Source: Sphingomonas sp.
GTDB lineage: Bacteria > Pseudomonadota > Alphaproteobacteria > Sphingomonadales > Sphingomonadaceae
NCBI RefSeq assembly: GCF_019635455.1
Contig: NZ_JAHBZJ010000008.1
Span: forward strand, 108,145 to 172,144
Direction: 5' to 3'
Length of the DNA: 64,000 nucleotides
Within the stretch, counting starts at the first letter, position 1, and the number at the start of each line of letters is the position of its first letter. The notes below the pieces were generated by a model. The model did no database searches. It was not told the DNA's origin and was given only the letters and a program-made list of their open reading frames with translations. A program made the position numbers and the translations under genes. Positions 1 through 8,915 of the stretch are shown here, piece by piece.

Positions 1-888
1 ACCGCGGGGCCGCCGACCGGCCATATGGTGATCGCCGCACGGTCGCGCTCGCTCCACGGCCCGTGGGAGAATTGCCCGCACAACCCGCTGGTCCGCACCA
101 CCTCGTCGCAGGAGAAATGGTGGTCGCGCGGCCACGCCACGTTGGTGGAGGGGCCAGCGGGCGACTGGTGGAGCGTGTATCATGGCTATGAAAATGGCTA
201 TTGGACGCTTGGCCGGCAGACGCTGCTCGACCCGGTCGAATGGACGGCGGACGGCTGGTTCGCGATGCGCGGCGGCGACCTGTCCCGGCCGATCCCCGCC
301 CCGCGCGGGGGCAGCCGCTCGGGGCCGCACGGCATGGCACTGTCGGACCCGTTCCAAACGCTCGAACTTGGCCGCAAATGGAATTTCTTCCGACCGGCGC
401 CTGACGAGGCCGGGCGCGCGCGTGTCGCCGACGGTTCGCTGTTCCTCGCCGCGCGCGGCACCGCGCCCTCCTCATCCTCGCCGCTGCTGCTGATCGCGGG
501 GGATCAGGCCTATCGCTTCGAATGCGAGATCGAGGTCGCGGCGGGCGGCACGGCGGGTCTGATCCTGTTCTATGACGACCGGCTCTATTGCGGCCTCGGC
601 TTTGACGCCGATCGCTTCGTGACCCATCAATATGGCATCGAACGGGCGCGCCCGGCCAATCCCCATGGCCGCCGGATGCGGATGCGCGTGACCAACGATC
701 GGCACATCGTCACCTATGACACCAGCGGCGATGGCGGCAGGACATGGACGCGTTTCGACCGGGGGATGGAGGTTTCCGGCTACCACCACAATGTGCGCGG
801 CGGATTCCTGATGCTGCGCCCCGGCCTGTATTCGGCGGGTGCGGGTGAAGCGCGCTTCACCGATTTCCGGTTCGAGGCGCTGGCCTGA
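1..888 (+). CDS. Glycoside hydrolase family 43, C-terminal part (5' truncated)
   Basis: The reading frame is already open at base 1, so only the end of the protein is present; the ATG at base 25 is internal. The visible N-terminal part carries the last blades of a GH43 five-bladed propeller (GHATLVEG, WWSVYHGYENGYWTLGRQT, DPVEW), as in beta-xylosidases and arabinofuranosidases. From about base 340 a concanavalin-like beta-sandwich follows (LSDPFQTLELGRKWNFF), the usual C-terminal module of this family. Expected role: hydrolysis of xylose- or arabinose-containing side chains of plant polysaccharide. It converges on a LacI-type regulator 6 bp away, a common arrangement in sphingomonad carbohydrate loci. 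Exact substrate and catalytic residues lie outside the window. Confidence 0.85.
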   Translation, partial: TAGPPTGHMVIAARSRSLHGPWENCPHNPLVRTTSSQEKWWSRGHATLVEGPAGDWWSVYHGYENGYWTLGRQTLLDPVEWTADGWFAMRGGDLSRPIPAPRGGSRSGPHGMALSDPFQTLELGRKWNFFRPAPDEAGRARVADGSLFLAARGTAPSSSSPLLLIAGDQAYRFECEIEVAAGGTAGLILFYDDRLYCGLGFDADRFVTHQYGIERARPANPHGRRMRMRVTNDRHIVTYDTSGDGGRTWTRFDRGMEVSGYHHNVRGGFLMLRPGLYSAGAGEARFTDFRFEALA

Positions 889-894
889 CCGGGG

Positions 895-1920
895 TCAGCC
901 CGGCGACCTGCTGCTCGCCCGCTGGCGCAGGTTGACCGGCACGTCGGCGTCCTCCGCCGGCTGATCGTCGATGCGCCTGAGCAATGCGGCGACGAGCATG
1001 CGGCCGGCGGCTTCGGTATCCTGTTCGACGGTCGACAGGGACGGACGTGCATGCGCGCTGCTGCGGATGCCGTCGAAGCCGATCACCGCGACATCCTCTG
1101 GCACCGCCAGACCGCGATCGCGCAACGCCGAAAGCGCGCCGATGGCGAGCAGGTCGCCCGCCGCGAACACGCCGTCGAAACGGGTTCCGGACTCGAGCAG
1201 GCCCTCGATCGCCGCGCGCCCCTGCGCCTCGCGCGGGCCGGTCGCTGCCTGATCGACGTCGATCAGCTCCAGCCCCGCCTCCGCCAGCCGCACGGCACAG
1301 CCCGTTCGCCGATCCTGATAGGCGACATGGTGCGCATGACCCGGCCCGATGAACGCGACACGGCGACACCCACCGGCGATCAGGTGGCCGGCCGCGAGTG
1401 CGCCGGCGGCGCGGTTGTCGCAACGGATGCTGGGAATGCGCATGTCCGGCGCGCCCCAGGCGACGATCCGCCTGCCCTCAGCGTTCAGCGCCGCGAAGCG
1501 CGCCCACCCCTGTTCGGCGCTGACACTGCCGAGAACGATGGTGCCGTCCGCGTCACGCTCCGCCTCGAAATCGCAGTTGCGGTCCGATCCGTTGGGCTGA
1601 AGCGACAACAGGATGCGATAGCCGCGCGCGGCGGCCGCCGTCTCGATCGCGGCGATCAGATCCCAATAGAGCGGATTGACCTCGCGCGGCTTCAGATCGT
1701 CCGGCAACAGGATCACCAGCGCGATGCACCGCGTCCGCGCACCGCGAAGCCGCATTGCGCGCCGGTCGGGAACATAGCCGATTTCCCGTGCGATGCGCAG
1801 GATGCGCGCGCGCGTCTCCGCGCTGACCCGCGGCGAATCGCGCACCGCGAGCGACACGGTCGGCTGCGAAACGCCCGCCAGCGCCGCGACGTCGAACGAT
1901 GTGGGCGGCCGCGTCTTCAC
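895..1920 (-). CDS. LacI-family transcriptional regulator
   Basis: A 341-residue protein with an N-terminal LacI helix-turn-helix (DVAALAGVSQPTVSLAVRDSPRVSAETR, about residues 9-36), a hinge helix, and a periplasmic-binding-protein-like sensor domain ending in the typical VIGFDGIRSSAHARPSLSTV segment. The start is GTG; the ORF begins only about 8 residues before the HTH, so it is full length. It faces the GH43 gene tail to tail. By family knowledge it would repress a sugar operon, most likely the glycoside hydrolase locus to the left, released by a mono- or disaccharide. No operator for it could be identified inside the window. Confidence 0.9.
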   Translation of the reverse strand: MKTRPPTSFDVAALAGVSQPTVSLAVRDSPRVSAETRARILRIAREIGYVPDRRAMRLRGARTRCIALVILLPDDLKPREVNPLYWDLIAAIETAAAARGYRILLSLQPNGSDRNCDFEAERDADGTIVLGSVSAEQGWARFAALNAEGRRIVAWGAPDMRIPSIRCDNRAAGALAAGHLIAGGCRRVAFIGPGHAHHVAYQDRRTGCAVRLAEAGLELIDVDQAATGPREAQGRAAIEGLLESGTRFDGVFAAGDLLAIGALSALRDRGLAVPEDVAVIGFDGIRSSAHARPSLSTVEQDTEAAGRMLVAALLRRIDDQPAEDADVPVNLRQRASSRSPG

Positions 1921-2014
1921 CTCTGTTGCAATCCCGCGATACCGGCCCGCCGCCGGCGCGCCCGACCCTAGGTCCGCGCGGCGACCGCCGCAATCGCCGG
2001 ATTGCCGAGCGACC

Positions 2015-3613
2015 TCAGCGCACCGATGCGGCGCGCGCGGTCAGCGCGACCTTGTCGAGCTTGCCGGTTGCGAGCACCGGAAGCGGTTCGCGCTCGAACC
2101 GCCATTCACGCGGCACGCAGAAATAGGCGAGACGTTCACGCGCGAAGGTAGAGAGTTCGTCCGCCGTCGCGACGGTATCCGGTCGCAGCCGGACGAACGC
2201 GACCACGGTTTCGCCAAGCTGTTCGTCGGGCGTGCCGACGACCGCGATCTCGGCGACGCAGGGATGTTCCAGCATCGCCGCCTCGACATGCGCGCACGAG
2301 ATGTTCTCGCCGCCCCGGATGATCATGTCCTTCGCCCGGCCGGTGATGAAGATGAATCCGTCCGGATCGATCCGGGCCAGGTCGCCGGTCGCGTACCAGC
2401 CCTCGGCGTCGATCGGTTGCACGCCGGTTTCCCAATAGCCGATCATCAGCGCCGCCGAACGAACGTGCAATTCCCCCTGCCCCGTGGCATCGGGGTCTGC
2501 GATGCGAACCTCCACTCCGGGGATCGCCTTGCCCACCGTGCCGCCCTTCTCGACGATCTGGGGCAGCGTGGTGAGCGTGATGAACGCATGCTCCGTCATG
2601 CCGTAGCCGCTGGCGAAACGGTCGGCGGCGGCGGGAAGCCGCGCGCGAACCTGGGCGAGCAGCGTGTCGGAGATGTGCATCCCGCCCGAACTCGGCGCAA
2701 CGAGACTGTCGGTATCGTAGCGGTCGAAGTCGGGATGCTGCATCAACCGCATGAACATCGTCGGCACCGCCTGCCACGCGGTAATGCGTTCGCGCTCGAT
2801 CAGGGCGAGCGCCTCTTCGGGCCGGAATTTTCCTTCGAGCAGTACCATGCGGTTGCCGTCGATCAGGTTCGCGATACCGGTGACGAGCGCGCCGTTGTGG
2901 AACATTGGTGTCGTCATCAGCGACACCCGCTGCCCACCGGGTCCGTCCGGGATCGGCGCGCGGCCGTTCTGGAGGATGTGAAACGTCTGTTGCGACCAGA
3001 TGAGGATGCGGTGCGAAAGCTGGACCCCCTTGGGCGCACCTGTGCTGCCGGCAGTGAACACGATCGCGGCAAGATCGTCTTCATGTGTGTGCGGGCGCGG
3101 ATCATCGACCGGCCCTTCGACGCGCGCATGCCACCAGCCCGAAAGGTCGGCGGGGTGCAGCCGCGTCGGCGCCTCCGCGCCCGTCATCGATTCGGACAGG
3201 TCGAGGTCGGTCACCACCAGCGCCGGCCGGATCCGCGCGATCGCGCCCGCGGCCTCTCGTTCGCTCCACCAGCGATTGCCAAAGACCGGGACCGCACCGA
3301 TCCGGAACGCCGCCCATTGGAGCAGCAGGATTTCAGGGCAATTGTAGAGGATCATCATCACCCGCTCGCCACGTGCGACCCCGAGACGCGAGAGCCGCTC
3401 GGCGGCGGCGGCCACCGCGCGATGAAAGGCCGAGAAGCTGATCCGCCGGTCGCCCTGCACGATCAGGTCGAGATCGTCGCGATCGGGCGCCAGATCGCAC
3501 AGGTCGAGAACGTGGCGCAGGCGCTGTTTCCACGCGAGGATCGGCCGGCCGTGCGCCATTGTCCGTTCGAGTTCGCGCCATTCGGGTCCAGCGAGATAGT
3601 CGGTGACCGGCAT
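2015..3613 (-). CDS. AMP-dependent acyl-CoA synthetase/ligase
   Basis: An ANL-superfamily enzyme of 532 residues that would activate a carboxylic acid to its CoA thioester with ATP. Motifs: P-loop VFTAGSTGAPKG, adenylate motif GYGMTEHAF, hinge GRAKDMIIRGGENIS and C-terminal lysine motif ATGKLDKVAL. The longest frame opens at 3796, but the ATG at 3613 is preferred: it has an AGGGA ribosome site, clears the upstream gene by 28 bp, and MPVTDYLAGPEWREL aligns with the start of the paralogue at 12675 (MNAGSYLATPAWRDL). It is the last gene of the operon amidohydrolase, MFS, dehydrogenase, ligase. The acid substrate is unknown. Confidence 0.9.
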   Translation of the reverse strand: MPVTDYLAGPEWRELERTMAHGRPILAWKQRLRHVLDLCDLAPDRDDLDLIVQGDRRISFSAFHRAVAAAAERLSRLGVARGERVMMILYNCPEILLLQWAAFRIGAVPVFGNRWWSEREAAGAIARIRPALVVTDLDLSESMTGAEAPTRLHPADLSGWWHARVEGPVDDPRPHTHEDDLAAIVFTAGSTGAPKGVQLSHRILIWSQQTFHILQNGRAPIPDGPGGQRVSLMTTPMFHNGALVTGIANLIDGNRMVLLEGKFRPEEALALIERERITAWQAVPTMFMRLMQHPDFDRYDTDSLVAPSSGGMHISDTLLAQVRARLPAAADRFASGYGMTEHAFITLTTLPQIVEKGGTVGKAIPGVEVRIADPDATGQGELHVRSAALMIGYWETGVQPIDAEGWYATGDLARIDPDGFIFITGRAKDMIIRGGENISCAHVEAAMLEHPCVAEIAVVGTPDEQLGETVVAFVRLRPDTVATADELSTFARERLAYFCVPREWRFEREPLPVLATGKLDKVALTARAASVR

Positions 3614-3641
3614 CTTGTATCCCTGATCGTCGGGTTGCGGC

Positions 3642-4727
3642 TCAGGCGGTGACACAGACGCCAAGCGCGAGCTCATCGGCGCCGCCCCCTTCCAATGTTG
3701 TGATTGCGCGATCGGCCTGGTCGAGGCTGAAGCGATGGGTATGCAGCAGGTGCAGCGGGCGCCGCCGCGCCACGATCGTTTCGATCGCCCGGTCATAGCC
3801 CCAGTCGCCAGGCCCGTTCACGCCCCGGACGGTCAGTGCCTTGTGCAAAAGCTGATCGGAGGCGATCGGGACCTGCGCTCCCTTCACCCCGACGACGACG
3901 ATGGTCGCGCCTAGCGCCGCCATGTCGATCGCGGCGTTCATCGCCCATGGTGCGTGGGGCGTAAGATCAACGATCCGCTGCGCGCCACCGCCGCAGATTT
4001 CCCGCACGCTGGCGACGATGTCCGTGGTCCGGGAATCGAGCACGTGCGTCGCGCCGAATGCACGGGCCAGTTCGGCCTTGCGGGGATCCCCGCGCCCGAT
4101 CATCACAATGTTGCGGGCGCCCGCTTCCTGCGCGGCCATCGCACCGGCGATCCCGCGCAGGCCGGGGCCGAGGATGACGACATCATCGCCCGGTTCGGTG
4201 CCGGCCGCGCGCACGGTCCATTCAAAGCCGCCCGCCAGCGCATTGTGCAGGGCCGCCTCGGCAATCGGGATGGAGTCGGGGATCAGGTGGACCCGCGACC
4301 CGGGGTGGACAAGCATATATTCCGAGAACGCGCCCCATAGCGCACCATCCGCATCGATCGGCCGGCGCCCGTAGACGAAACGGCGCTCACACAGCTCTGG
4401 AGCCTCTCGCGCACATCGGCCGCAGCGGCGGCAGGGGGCGACCGGTTCGACGACGATGCGATCGCCCGTGGCGACACCCCATCGCGCCACCGCTTCGGGC
4501 GTGATCGCCGCGACATGGCCTACCGCCTCGTGACCGCGCACCACCGGATATTCCCGGTCGCTTCCGGCGCCGAACGATCCGGCATAGTGGCTGACATCGC
4601 TGCCGCAGACTCCATTCGCCTCGACCCGCAGCAAGATCTGGCCAGGTGCGATTGCTTCCGGCACCGGGAAGTGCGCCATTTCCATATGGCGCACGGCGGT
4701 CTGGACCATGGCGCGGCTGACGGTCAT
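3642..4727 (-). CDS. Zinc-dependent medium-chain alcohol dehydrogenase
   Basis: A 361-residue MDR-superfamily dehydrogenase. The GroES-like domain holds the catalytic zinc ligands (GVCGSDVSHY and RGHEAVGHV) and a structural zinc lobe with four cysteines (PCRRCGRCAREAPELCE). The nucleotide domain carries GPGLRGIAG in a Rossmann fold. It would oxidise an alcohol to a ketone or aldehyde with NAD(P)+, or the reverse. Its ATG overlaps the stop of the MFS gene (ATGA), indicating translational coupling. In an island with two Baeyer-Villiger enzymes, making a ketone from a secondary alcohol is an attractive but unproven role. Confidence 0.88.
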   Translation of the reverse strand: MTVSRAMVQTAVRHMEMAHFPVPEAIAPGQILLRVEANGVCGSDVSHYAGSFGAGSDREYPVVRGHEAVGHVAAITPEAVARWGVATGDRIVVEPVAPCRRCGRCAREAPELCERRFVYGRRPIDADGALWGAFSEYMLVHPGSRVHLIPDSIPIAEAALHNALAGGFEWTVRAAGTEPGDDVVILGPGLRGIAGAMAAQEAGARNIVMIGRGDPRKAELARAFGATHVLDSRTTDIVASVREICGGGAQRIVDLTPHAPWAMNAAIDMAALGATIVVVGVKGAQVPIASDQLLHKALTVRGVNGPGDWGYDRAIETIVARRRPLHLLHTHRFSLDQADRAITTLEGGGADELALGVCVTA

Positions 4728-6001
4728 GCGGCGGCTCCAGGAGCGTCCGCAGCAGGCTCTTCCGGATAGCGGCCGAGCGACGCGACGAGGGCCGCCGCGC
4801 CGACAAACGCGAGGATCATCGCATGCAGCGCGAGATTGAACGATCCCGTCATGTCGTGGATGAGCGCGGTCGCCTGGGGACCCAGACCGGTGAACAACAG
4901 CATCAACCCCGCGAACACCCCGAAAAAAGTCGCGAAATTGCGCGAGCCGAAATAGCGCGAGATCAGATAGGCGATGACGTCGAGTTCGGCACCGAGCGAG
5001 AAGCCGAAAGCCAGCGCGGCGACTGCGGCCTCGACCGCAGAAAGCTGATCACGCGCCAGCAACGCCACGCATCCGATCACCGGCACAATGAAGCTGATCG
5101 GGCCGACGATCCGACCCTCGACGCGGTCCAGCAGGAAGCCGGTCGAGACGCGTCCGACCAGCGATGCGATTCCGATGAATACCGCGATCGACGCCGCCTC
5201 GCCGCTGTCGATCCCCTTGGACCCCAGCAGCGGCACGAAATTGACGACCGACGCGGTCGTCGCGCCGGTGACCAGACAGGCGGCGGCACCCAGCCGGACG
5301 AAGCGGCCCGTCATCAGCAATGCACGGACGTCCGGCGATAGCAGCGGTTTGCGCCCGACCGGTGCCGCGACGGTCGAAGGCGGGCGCCCTGGCCGAAACG
5401 CCAGCCAGAAGAACGGGAGGGCGCCGATGGCGAATACCAGCGCAAGCAACCGGTATGCGCCGCGCCAGCCCAACGCCTCGATCAGCTGATGCGAGACGAG
5501 CGGCCAGAGGGCGGAAGCGAAGCTCGACCCGCACAACGCCAGGCTCAGCGCGATACCGCGATATCGGGTGAACCGCGTGACGACGCCGGCGGCCCACACG
5601 GTCGGTTTGGTGACGAGTGCGGCGACGCCGACCAGGATCGACGCCGCCCACCAGCTCCAGATCGATCCGGAAGCGAGGGATAGCGCCGCGAGCGCGGCGG
5701 CGAACAGACCAAGGCCCCAAAGGCCAACGAGACGCGACCCGACCCGATCGACGATGATGCCGATCAACGGCGAGAGGAAAAAGACGATGACCCCGACGAT
5801 CGTCAGCGTGCCAAGTATACCGGCCGAACTCCATCCGGTGTCCCGCGCGATCGGACCGAGAAAAGTGCCGATCGAAAACGTGTGAACGACGCCGAGAAAC
5901 TGACCGAACGCGGCCATGAAGATCAGCAGACCGCCCCGCAGTCCATCGCCCCGGCGATCCGCGACGATCGTCGTCTCAGGTGTCGCGACCGCGCCGGTCA
6001 T
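4724..6001 (-). CDS. MFS permease, monocarboxylate-transporter-like
   Basis: A 425-residue integral membrane protein with about twelve hydrophobic helices and an MFS motif between helices 2 and 3 (DRVGSRLVGLWGLG). The opening helix (GQFLGVVHTFSIGTFLGPI followed by DTGWSSAGI) resembles the oxalate/formate and monocarboxylate transporter branch of the family. It probably imports a carboxylate or small organic substrate of the operon across the inner membrane. Start and stop both overlap neighbours by 4 bp, so it is co-translated with the amidohydrolase upstream and the dehydrogenase downstream. Substrate unknown. Confidence 0.85.
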   Translation of the reverse strand: MTGAVATPETTIVADRRGDGLRGGLLIFMAAFGQFLGVVHTFSIGTFLGPIARDTGWSSAGILGTLTIVGVIVFFLSPLIGIIVDRVGSRLVGLWGLGLFAAALAALSLASGSIWSWWAASILVGVAALVTKPTVWAAGVVTRFTRYRGIALSLALCGSSFASALWPLVSHQLIEALGWRGAYRLLALVFAIGALPFFWLAFRPGRPPSTVAAPVGRKPLLSPDVRALLMTGRFVRLGAAACLVTGATTASVVNFVPLLGSKGIDSGEAASIAVFIGIASLVGRVSTGFLLDRVEGRIVGPISFIVPVIGCVALLARDQLSAVEAAVAALAFGFSLGAELDVIAYLISRYFGSRNFATFFGVFAGLMLLFTGLGPQATALIHDMTGSFNLALHAMILAFVGAAALVASLGRYPEEPAADAPGAAA

Positions 6002-7752
6002 GCGCCGGCACGTGCAAACGCGCGAGGCGCCGGGGCCGATTGCTGACCGCGTACCAGCCGTCCCGGCAGCGCCCCGGTCGGCGCGCCGTTCCGATAGGTG
6101 ATCTCGCCCGACACGATCGTCGCGACATAGCCCTCGGCCCCTTGATCGAGCCGCTTGCCGCCGGCGGGCAGATCATGCCGCATCTCGGGAGCGCTGAGCG
6201 TCAGGCGATCGAAATCGATGACGTTCACATCTGCCTTGTACCCCGGCTTCAATCGGCCGCGATCGCCAAAGCCGACCAGGTCGGCCGGCTTGCCGGTCAG
6301 TTGCGCGATTCCGTCGGCAAGATCGAAACGCTCGTCCCCGCTGGCGTCGCGGACCCAGCGGGTGAGGAAATAGGTCGGAAAGCTCGAATCGCAGACAAGT
6401 CCGTAATGCGCACCGCCATCGGCAAGCGCCATGACGGTATTGGGATCGCCGAGCATCTCGCGCACCGCGCGCGAATCGCCGTGGCGGTAATTCGCGACCG
6501 GCCAGAACAAAAGCGCCCTGCCGTCGCGCTCGAGCAGCAGGTCGTAGACATGCTCCTCATAGGATTTACCGAGCGCCGCCGCCTTGCGATCGACCCGCTC
6601 CGAAGGATCGGGTTCATAATTGGGTGGATCGCCGAGCGGGTAGGACTCGCGCGCACCGGCGATGCGACGCAAGGTCATCGGATCCGATTCATCGGCCTGT
6701 TCCGACAACAGCTGTGCGCGGAACGCCGGATCGCGCATCCGCGCCACCTTTTCCGCCAACGGCAACTGCGCGATCGCCCTGAAACTCGGATGCAGCATGA
6801 ACGGATTGAAGCTGAGGTCGAGCCCGTAGAGCGTCCCGACGCCACGCGGCGCCACCTGCGCGCGGATCGGCAGGCCATCGGCGACAGCCTGGGCCATCAG
6901 GTCGATCGAATCGCGCCACGCCTCGGGATCGCCCGAAGGCAGCTGCATCAGCGAATAGGAAAGCGGACGCCGCGCGACTTCCGCGATCCGGCGCATCAGG
7001 CGAAATTCTTCGGCGGGCGGATTATCGACGTTCGGGATCAGCTGAAAGACGCCCGCACCCGCATCGCACAGGCCTGCGGCCAGCGCGTTGAGTTCGACCT
7101 CTTCGGAAAACAGGCTGGGGATCGGCGCGCCTTGGGTCGTCCGGTGGAGCATGTTGCGAGAGGTGGATATCCCGACCGCGCCCGCCCGGATCGCCTCGGC
7201 GGTCAATTCGCGCATTCGGGCAAGATCGTCGGCGGTGGGCGGATCGAAACTCGCGGCGCGCTCGCCCATCACATAGACGCGCAGCGCCGAATGCGGCAGC
7301 TGCGCGGCGAAATCGACGTCGAGCCGGCGTTCGGCCATCGCGTCGAGATAGTCAGGGAAGGTTTCCCAGTTCCAGGGAACACCCTGGATCATCACGACTT
7401 CGGGAACGTCCTCGACACCCTCCATCACTTCGACCAGAATGTCGCGCTGATGCGGACGGCACGGGGCGAAGCCGACCCCGCAATTGCCCATGACGACGGT
7501 GGTGACACCGTGCAGCGAGGTGGGGCCGAGCCGGTCGCTCCAGCTTGCCTGGCCATCATAATGGGTATGCACATCGACGAAACCGGGCGTCACCAGCATG
7601 CCCGTCGCGTCGATCTCTTCGCGCCCGGAGCCATCGATCCGCCCGATCGCCGCGATCACCTGACCCTCGATCGCGACATCGGCGACACGCGGCGCGCCGC
7701 CCTCGCCGTCATGGATGGTCCCGTTACGAATGACGATGTCATATTTGGCCAT
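5998..7752 (-). CDS. Amidohydrolase of the N-acyl-D-amino-acid deacylase family
   Basis: A 584-residue TIM-barrel amidohydrolase. Metal ligands are visible at HTH (residues 62-64, GFVDVHTHYDGQ), the cysteine characteristic of D-aminoacylase-like enzymes is in GNCGVGFAP (C91), and the catalytic aspartate region reads ALADGGAHYG. C-terminal strands (GRLKPGYKADVNVIDFD) complete the small beta domain. The family hydrolyses N-acyl amino acids and related amides, but many members attached to catabolic clusters have other amide or ester substrates. First gene of a four-gene operon; a copy of the island operator lies at 7800-7813, 47 bp upstream. Confidence 0.85.
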   Translation of the reverse strand: MAKYDIVIRNGTIHDGEGGAPRVADVAIEGQVIAAIGRIDGSGREEIDATGMLVTPGFVDVHTHYDGQASWSDRLGPTSLHGVTTVVMGNCGVGFAPCRPHQRDILVEVMEGVEDVPEVVMIQGVPWNWETFPDYLDAMAERRLDVDFAAQLPHSALRVYVMGERAASFDPPTADDLARMRELTAEAIRAGAVGISTSRNMLHRTTQGAPIPSLFSEEVELNALAAGLCDAGAGVFQLIPNVDNPPAEEFRLMRRIAEVARRPLSYSLMQLPSGDPEAWRDSIDLMAQAVADGLPIRAQVAPRGVGTLYGLDLSFNPFMLHPSFRAIAQLPLAEKVARMRDPAFRAQLLSEQADESDPMTLRRIAGARESYPLGDPPNYEPDPSERVDRKAAALGKSYEEHVYDLLLERDGRALLFWPVANYRHGDSRAVREMLGDPNTVMALADGGAHYGLVCDSSFPTYFLTRWVRDASGDERFDLADGIAQLTGKPADLVGFGDRGRLKPGYKADVNVIDFDRLTLSAPEMRHDLPAGGKRLDQGAEGYVATIVSGEITYRNGAPTGALPGRLVRGQQSAPAPRAFARAGA

Positions 7753-7793
7753 ACCCGATCCTCTCCACGCCGATCCGCGATGCGTGTCGCCGG

Positions 7794-7822
7794 AATCTAG
7801 TTCGCGTGCGAACCATTTAAAT
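7794..7822 (-). promoter_or_regulatory. Island operator site 1 and promoter
   Basis: The 14-mer GTTCGCGTGCGAAC (7800-7813) has perfect 6-bp inverted arms. On the minus strand it abuts TAGATT (7794-7799, a -10 candidate) and sits 17 bp after ATTTAA (7817-7822, a weak -35). It precedes the amidohydrolase operon and matches the shared motif GTWCGCATRCGWAC. Operator sequence is seen; the function is inferred. Confidence 0.6.
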
Positions 7823-7859
7823 ATGGCATCGCTTTGGGTCGATCAAATATGAATTTTGA

Positions 7860-7877
7860 CCATGATTTATATCATGG
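7860..7877. repeat. Inverted repeat after the LysR gene
   Basis: Perfect 7-bp arms CCATGAT and ATCATGG around TTAT, directly beside the LysR stop codon, in an AT-rich patch unlike the surrounding DNA. It could be a weak terminator stem or a binding site upstream of the amidohydrolase promoter. There is no T-run next to it, so a regulatory role is as likely as termination. Confidence 0.4.
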
Positions 7878-7879
7878 AG

Positions 7880-8776
7880 CTATATATTATTTGATCCGAA
7901 TACGGCGTCGGCCGCATCGATCGCGGCCGCCACGACCGCATTTTCGGGAGGCGAAAGCCACGCGAGTGCAATTCCGTCGAGGCGCACCGGATCCGTGAGC
8001 GGACGATAGATGACCCCGGGCATCCGCACATGCCGATTGCTCTCCGGGACCAGCGCGCAGCAGCTTCCGCTCGAAACGAAGCTGACCTGACTCTGCAATG
8101 ATCCGCATTCGTGCGCGGCGACAGGCGTGACACCCTGGCTCGCAAAGGCGGCGATGATCGCGTCGAAGAAGCGCGGTGACACCTCGCGCGCGACCATCAC
8201 CAGCGGTTCGCCGGCCAAAGATGCCAGCGACACGGTCTTATGGCTCGCCAGCCGGTGCGATTCGGGAAGGGCCAGGATGAACCGATCCGACAGGATCGGA
8301 CGAATGCGGAGCGGCGCCTCGACCATCTCGATGCGGACGAATGCGAGATCAAGCCGGCGCTCGCTCAGTTCGGCGAGCGCATGGGCGGTATCGCGCTCGC
8401 GCAGCGCAATCGCGATATCGGGGCGGTCGCGCTTCAGTTGCGCGAGAAAGGTCGGCAAAATCTGAAAACAGGCCGAAGAAAGGGTGCCGATGCGCAACTG
8501 GCCGAGTTCGCCGCGACGCACGCGGTCGATCCGGTCGGCCGATCGCGCGGCCTGGTCTACCAGCTTGCGTGCTTCGTCGAGCAGCACGGACCCCGCATGG
8601 GTCAGCCGGACGCTCCGCGTCGTCCGGTCTAACAGCCGAACCCCCAATGCGGTTTCGATCGCTTGAATCTGCTGGCTGAGCGGTGGCTGCGACATCCCCA
8701 GCCGGCGGGCAGCCCTGGAGAAGCTGAGTTCCTCCGCCACGGCGATGAAATAGCGCATCTGGCGGATGTCGAGCAT
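7880..8776 (-). CDS. LysR-family transcriptional regulator
   Basis: A 298-residue protein of standard LysR length. The N-terminal winged helix-turn-helix (YFIAVAEELSFSRAARRLGMSQPPLSQQIQAIE is covered by residues about 9-41) is followed by an effector domain (GQLRIGTLSSACFQILP onward). It belongs to the CatR/BenM-like part of the family by general appearance. It is co-oriented with the amidohydrolase operon downstream and divergent from the alpha/beta hydrolase at 8916, either of which may be its target. A copy of the island operator lies in the divergent promoter region. Confidence 0.9.
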   Translation of the reverse strand: MLDIRQMRYFIAVAEELSFSRAARRLGMSQPPLSQQIQAIETALGVRLLDRTTRSVRLTHAGSVLLDEARKLVDQAARSADRIDRVRRGELGQLRIGTLSSACFQILPTFLAQLKRDRPDIAIALRERDTAHALAELSERRLDLAFVRIEMVEAPLRIRPILSDRFILALPESHRLASHKTVSLASLAGEPLVMVAREVSPRFFDAIIAAFASQGVTPVAAHECGSLQSQVSFVSSGSCCALVPESNRHVRMPGVIYRPLTDPVRLDGIALAWLSPPENAVVAAAIDAADAVFGSNNI

Positions 8777-8868
8777 GCGCGATTAATATCCCCGAACGAT
8801 AGATGAGGCCAGCATCCAAAGGTGTTCGCGATCAACGGCCCGACCCGCCCATTGCCAAGCGCGCCATG

Positions 8869-8900
8869 TCGCAGTTAGTACACATGCGAACTTTATCGAC
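8869..8900. promoter_or_regulatory. Island operator site 2, LysR/hydrolase divergent region
   Basis: GTACACATGCGAAC at 8878-8891. On the plus strand TCGCAG (8869-8874) and TTTATC (8892-8897) flank a 17-bp spacer that contains the site. On the minus strand GTCGAT, 17 bp, TAACTG can be drawn toward the LysR gene. Boxes are weak matches to consensus. Confidence 0.55.
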
Positions 8901-8915
8901 TCCGGGAGCGCGAAC

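Noticed and set aside
1793..3652. Long plus-strand frame of 619 codons
   Set aside because: It is antisense to the LacI and ligase genes, low in hydrophobic order and rich in Arg/His/Asp, the usual shadow of high-G+C coding DNA.
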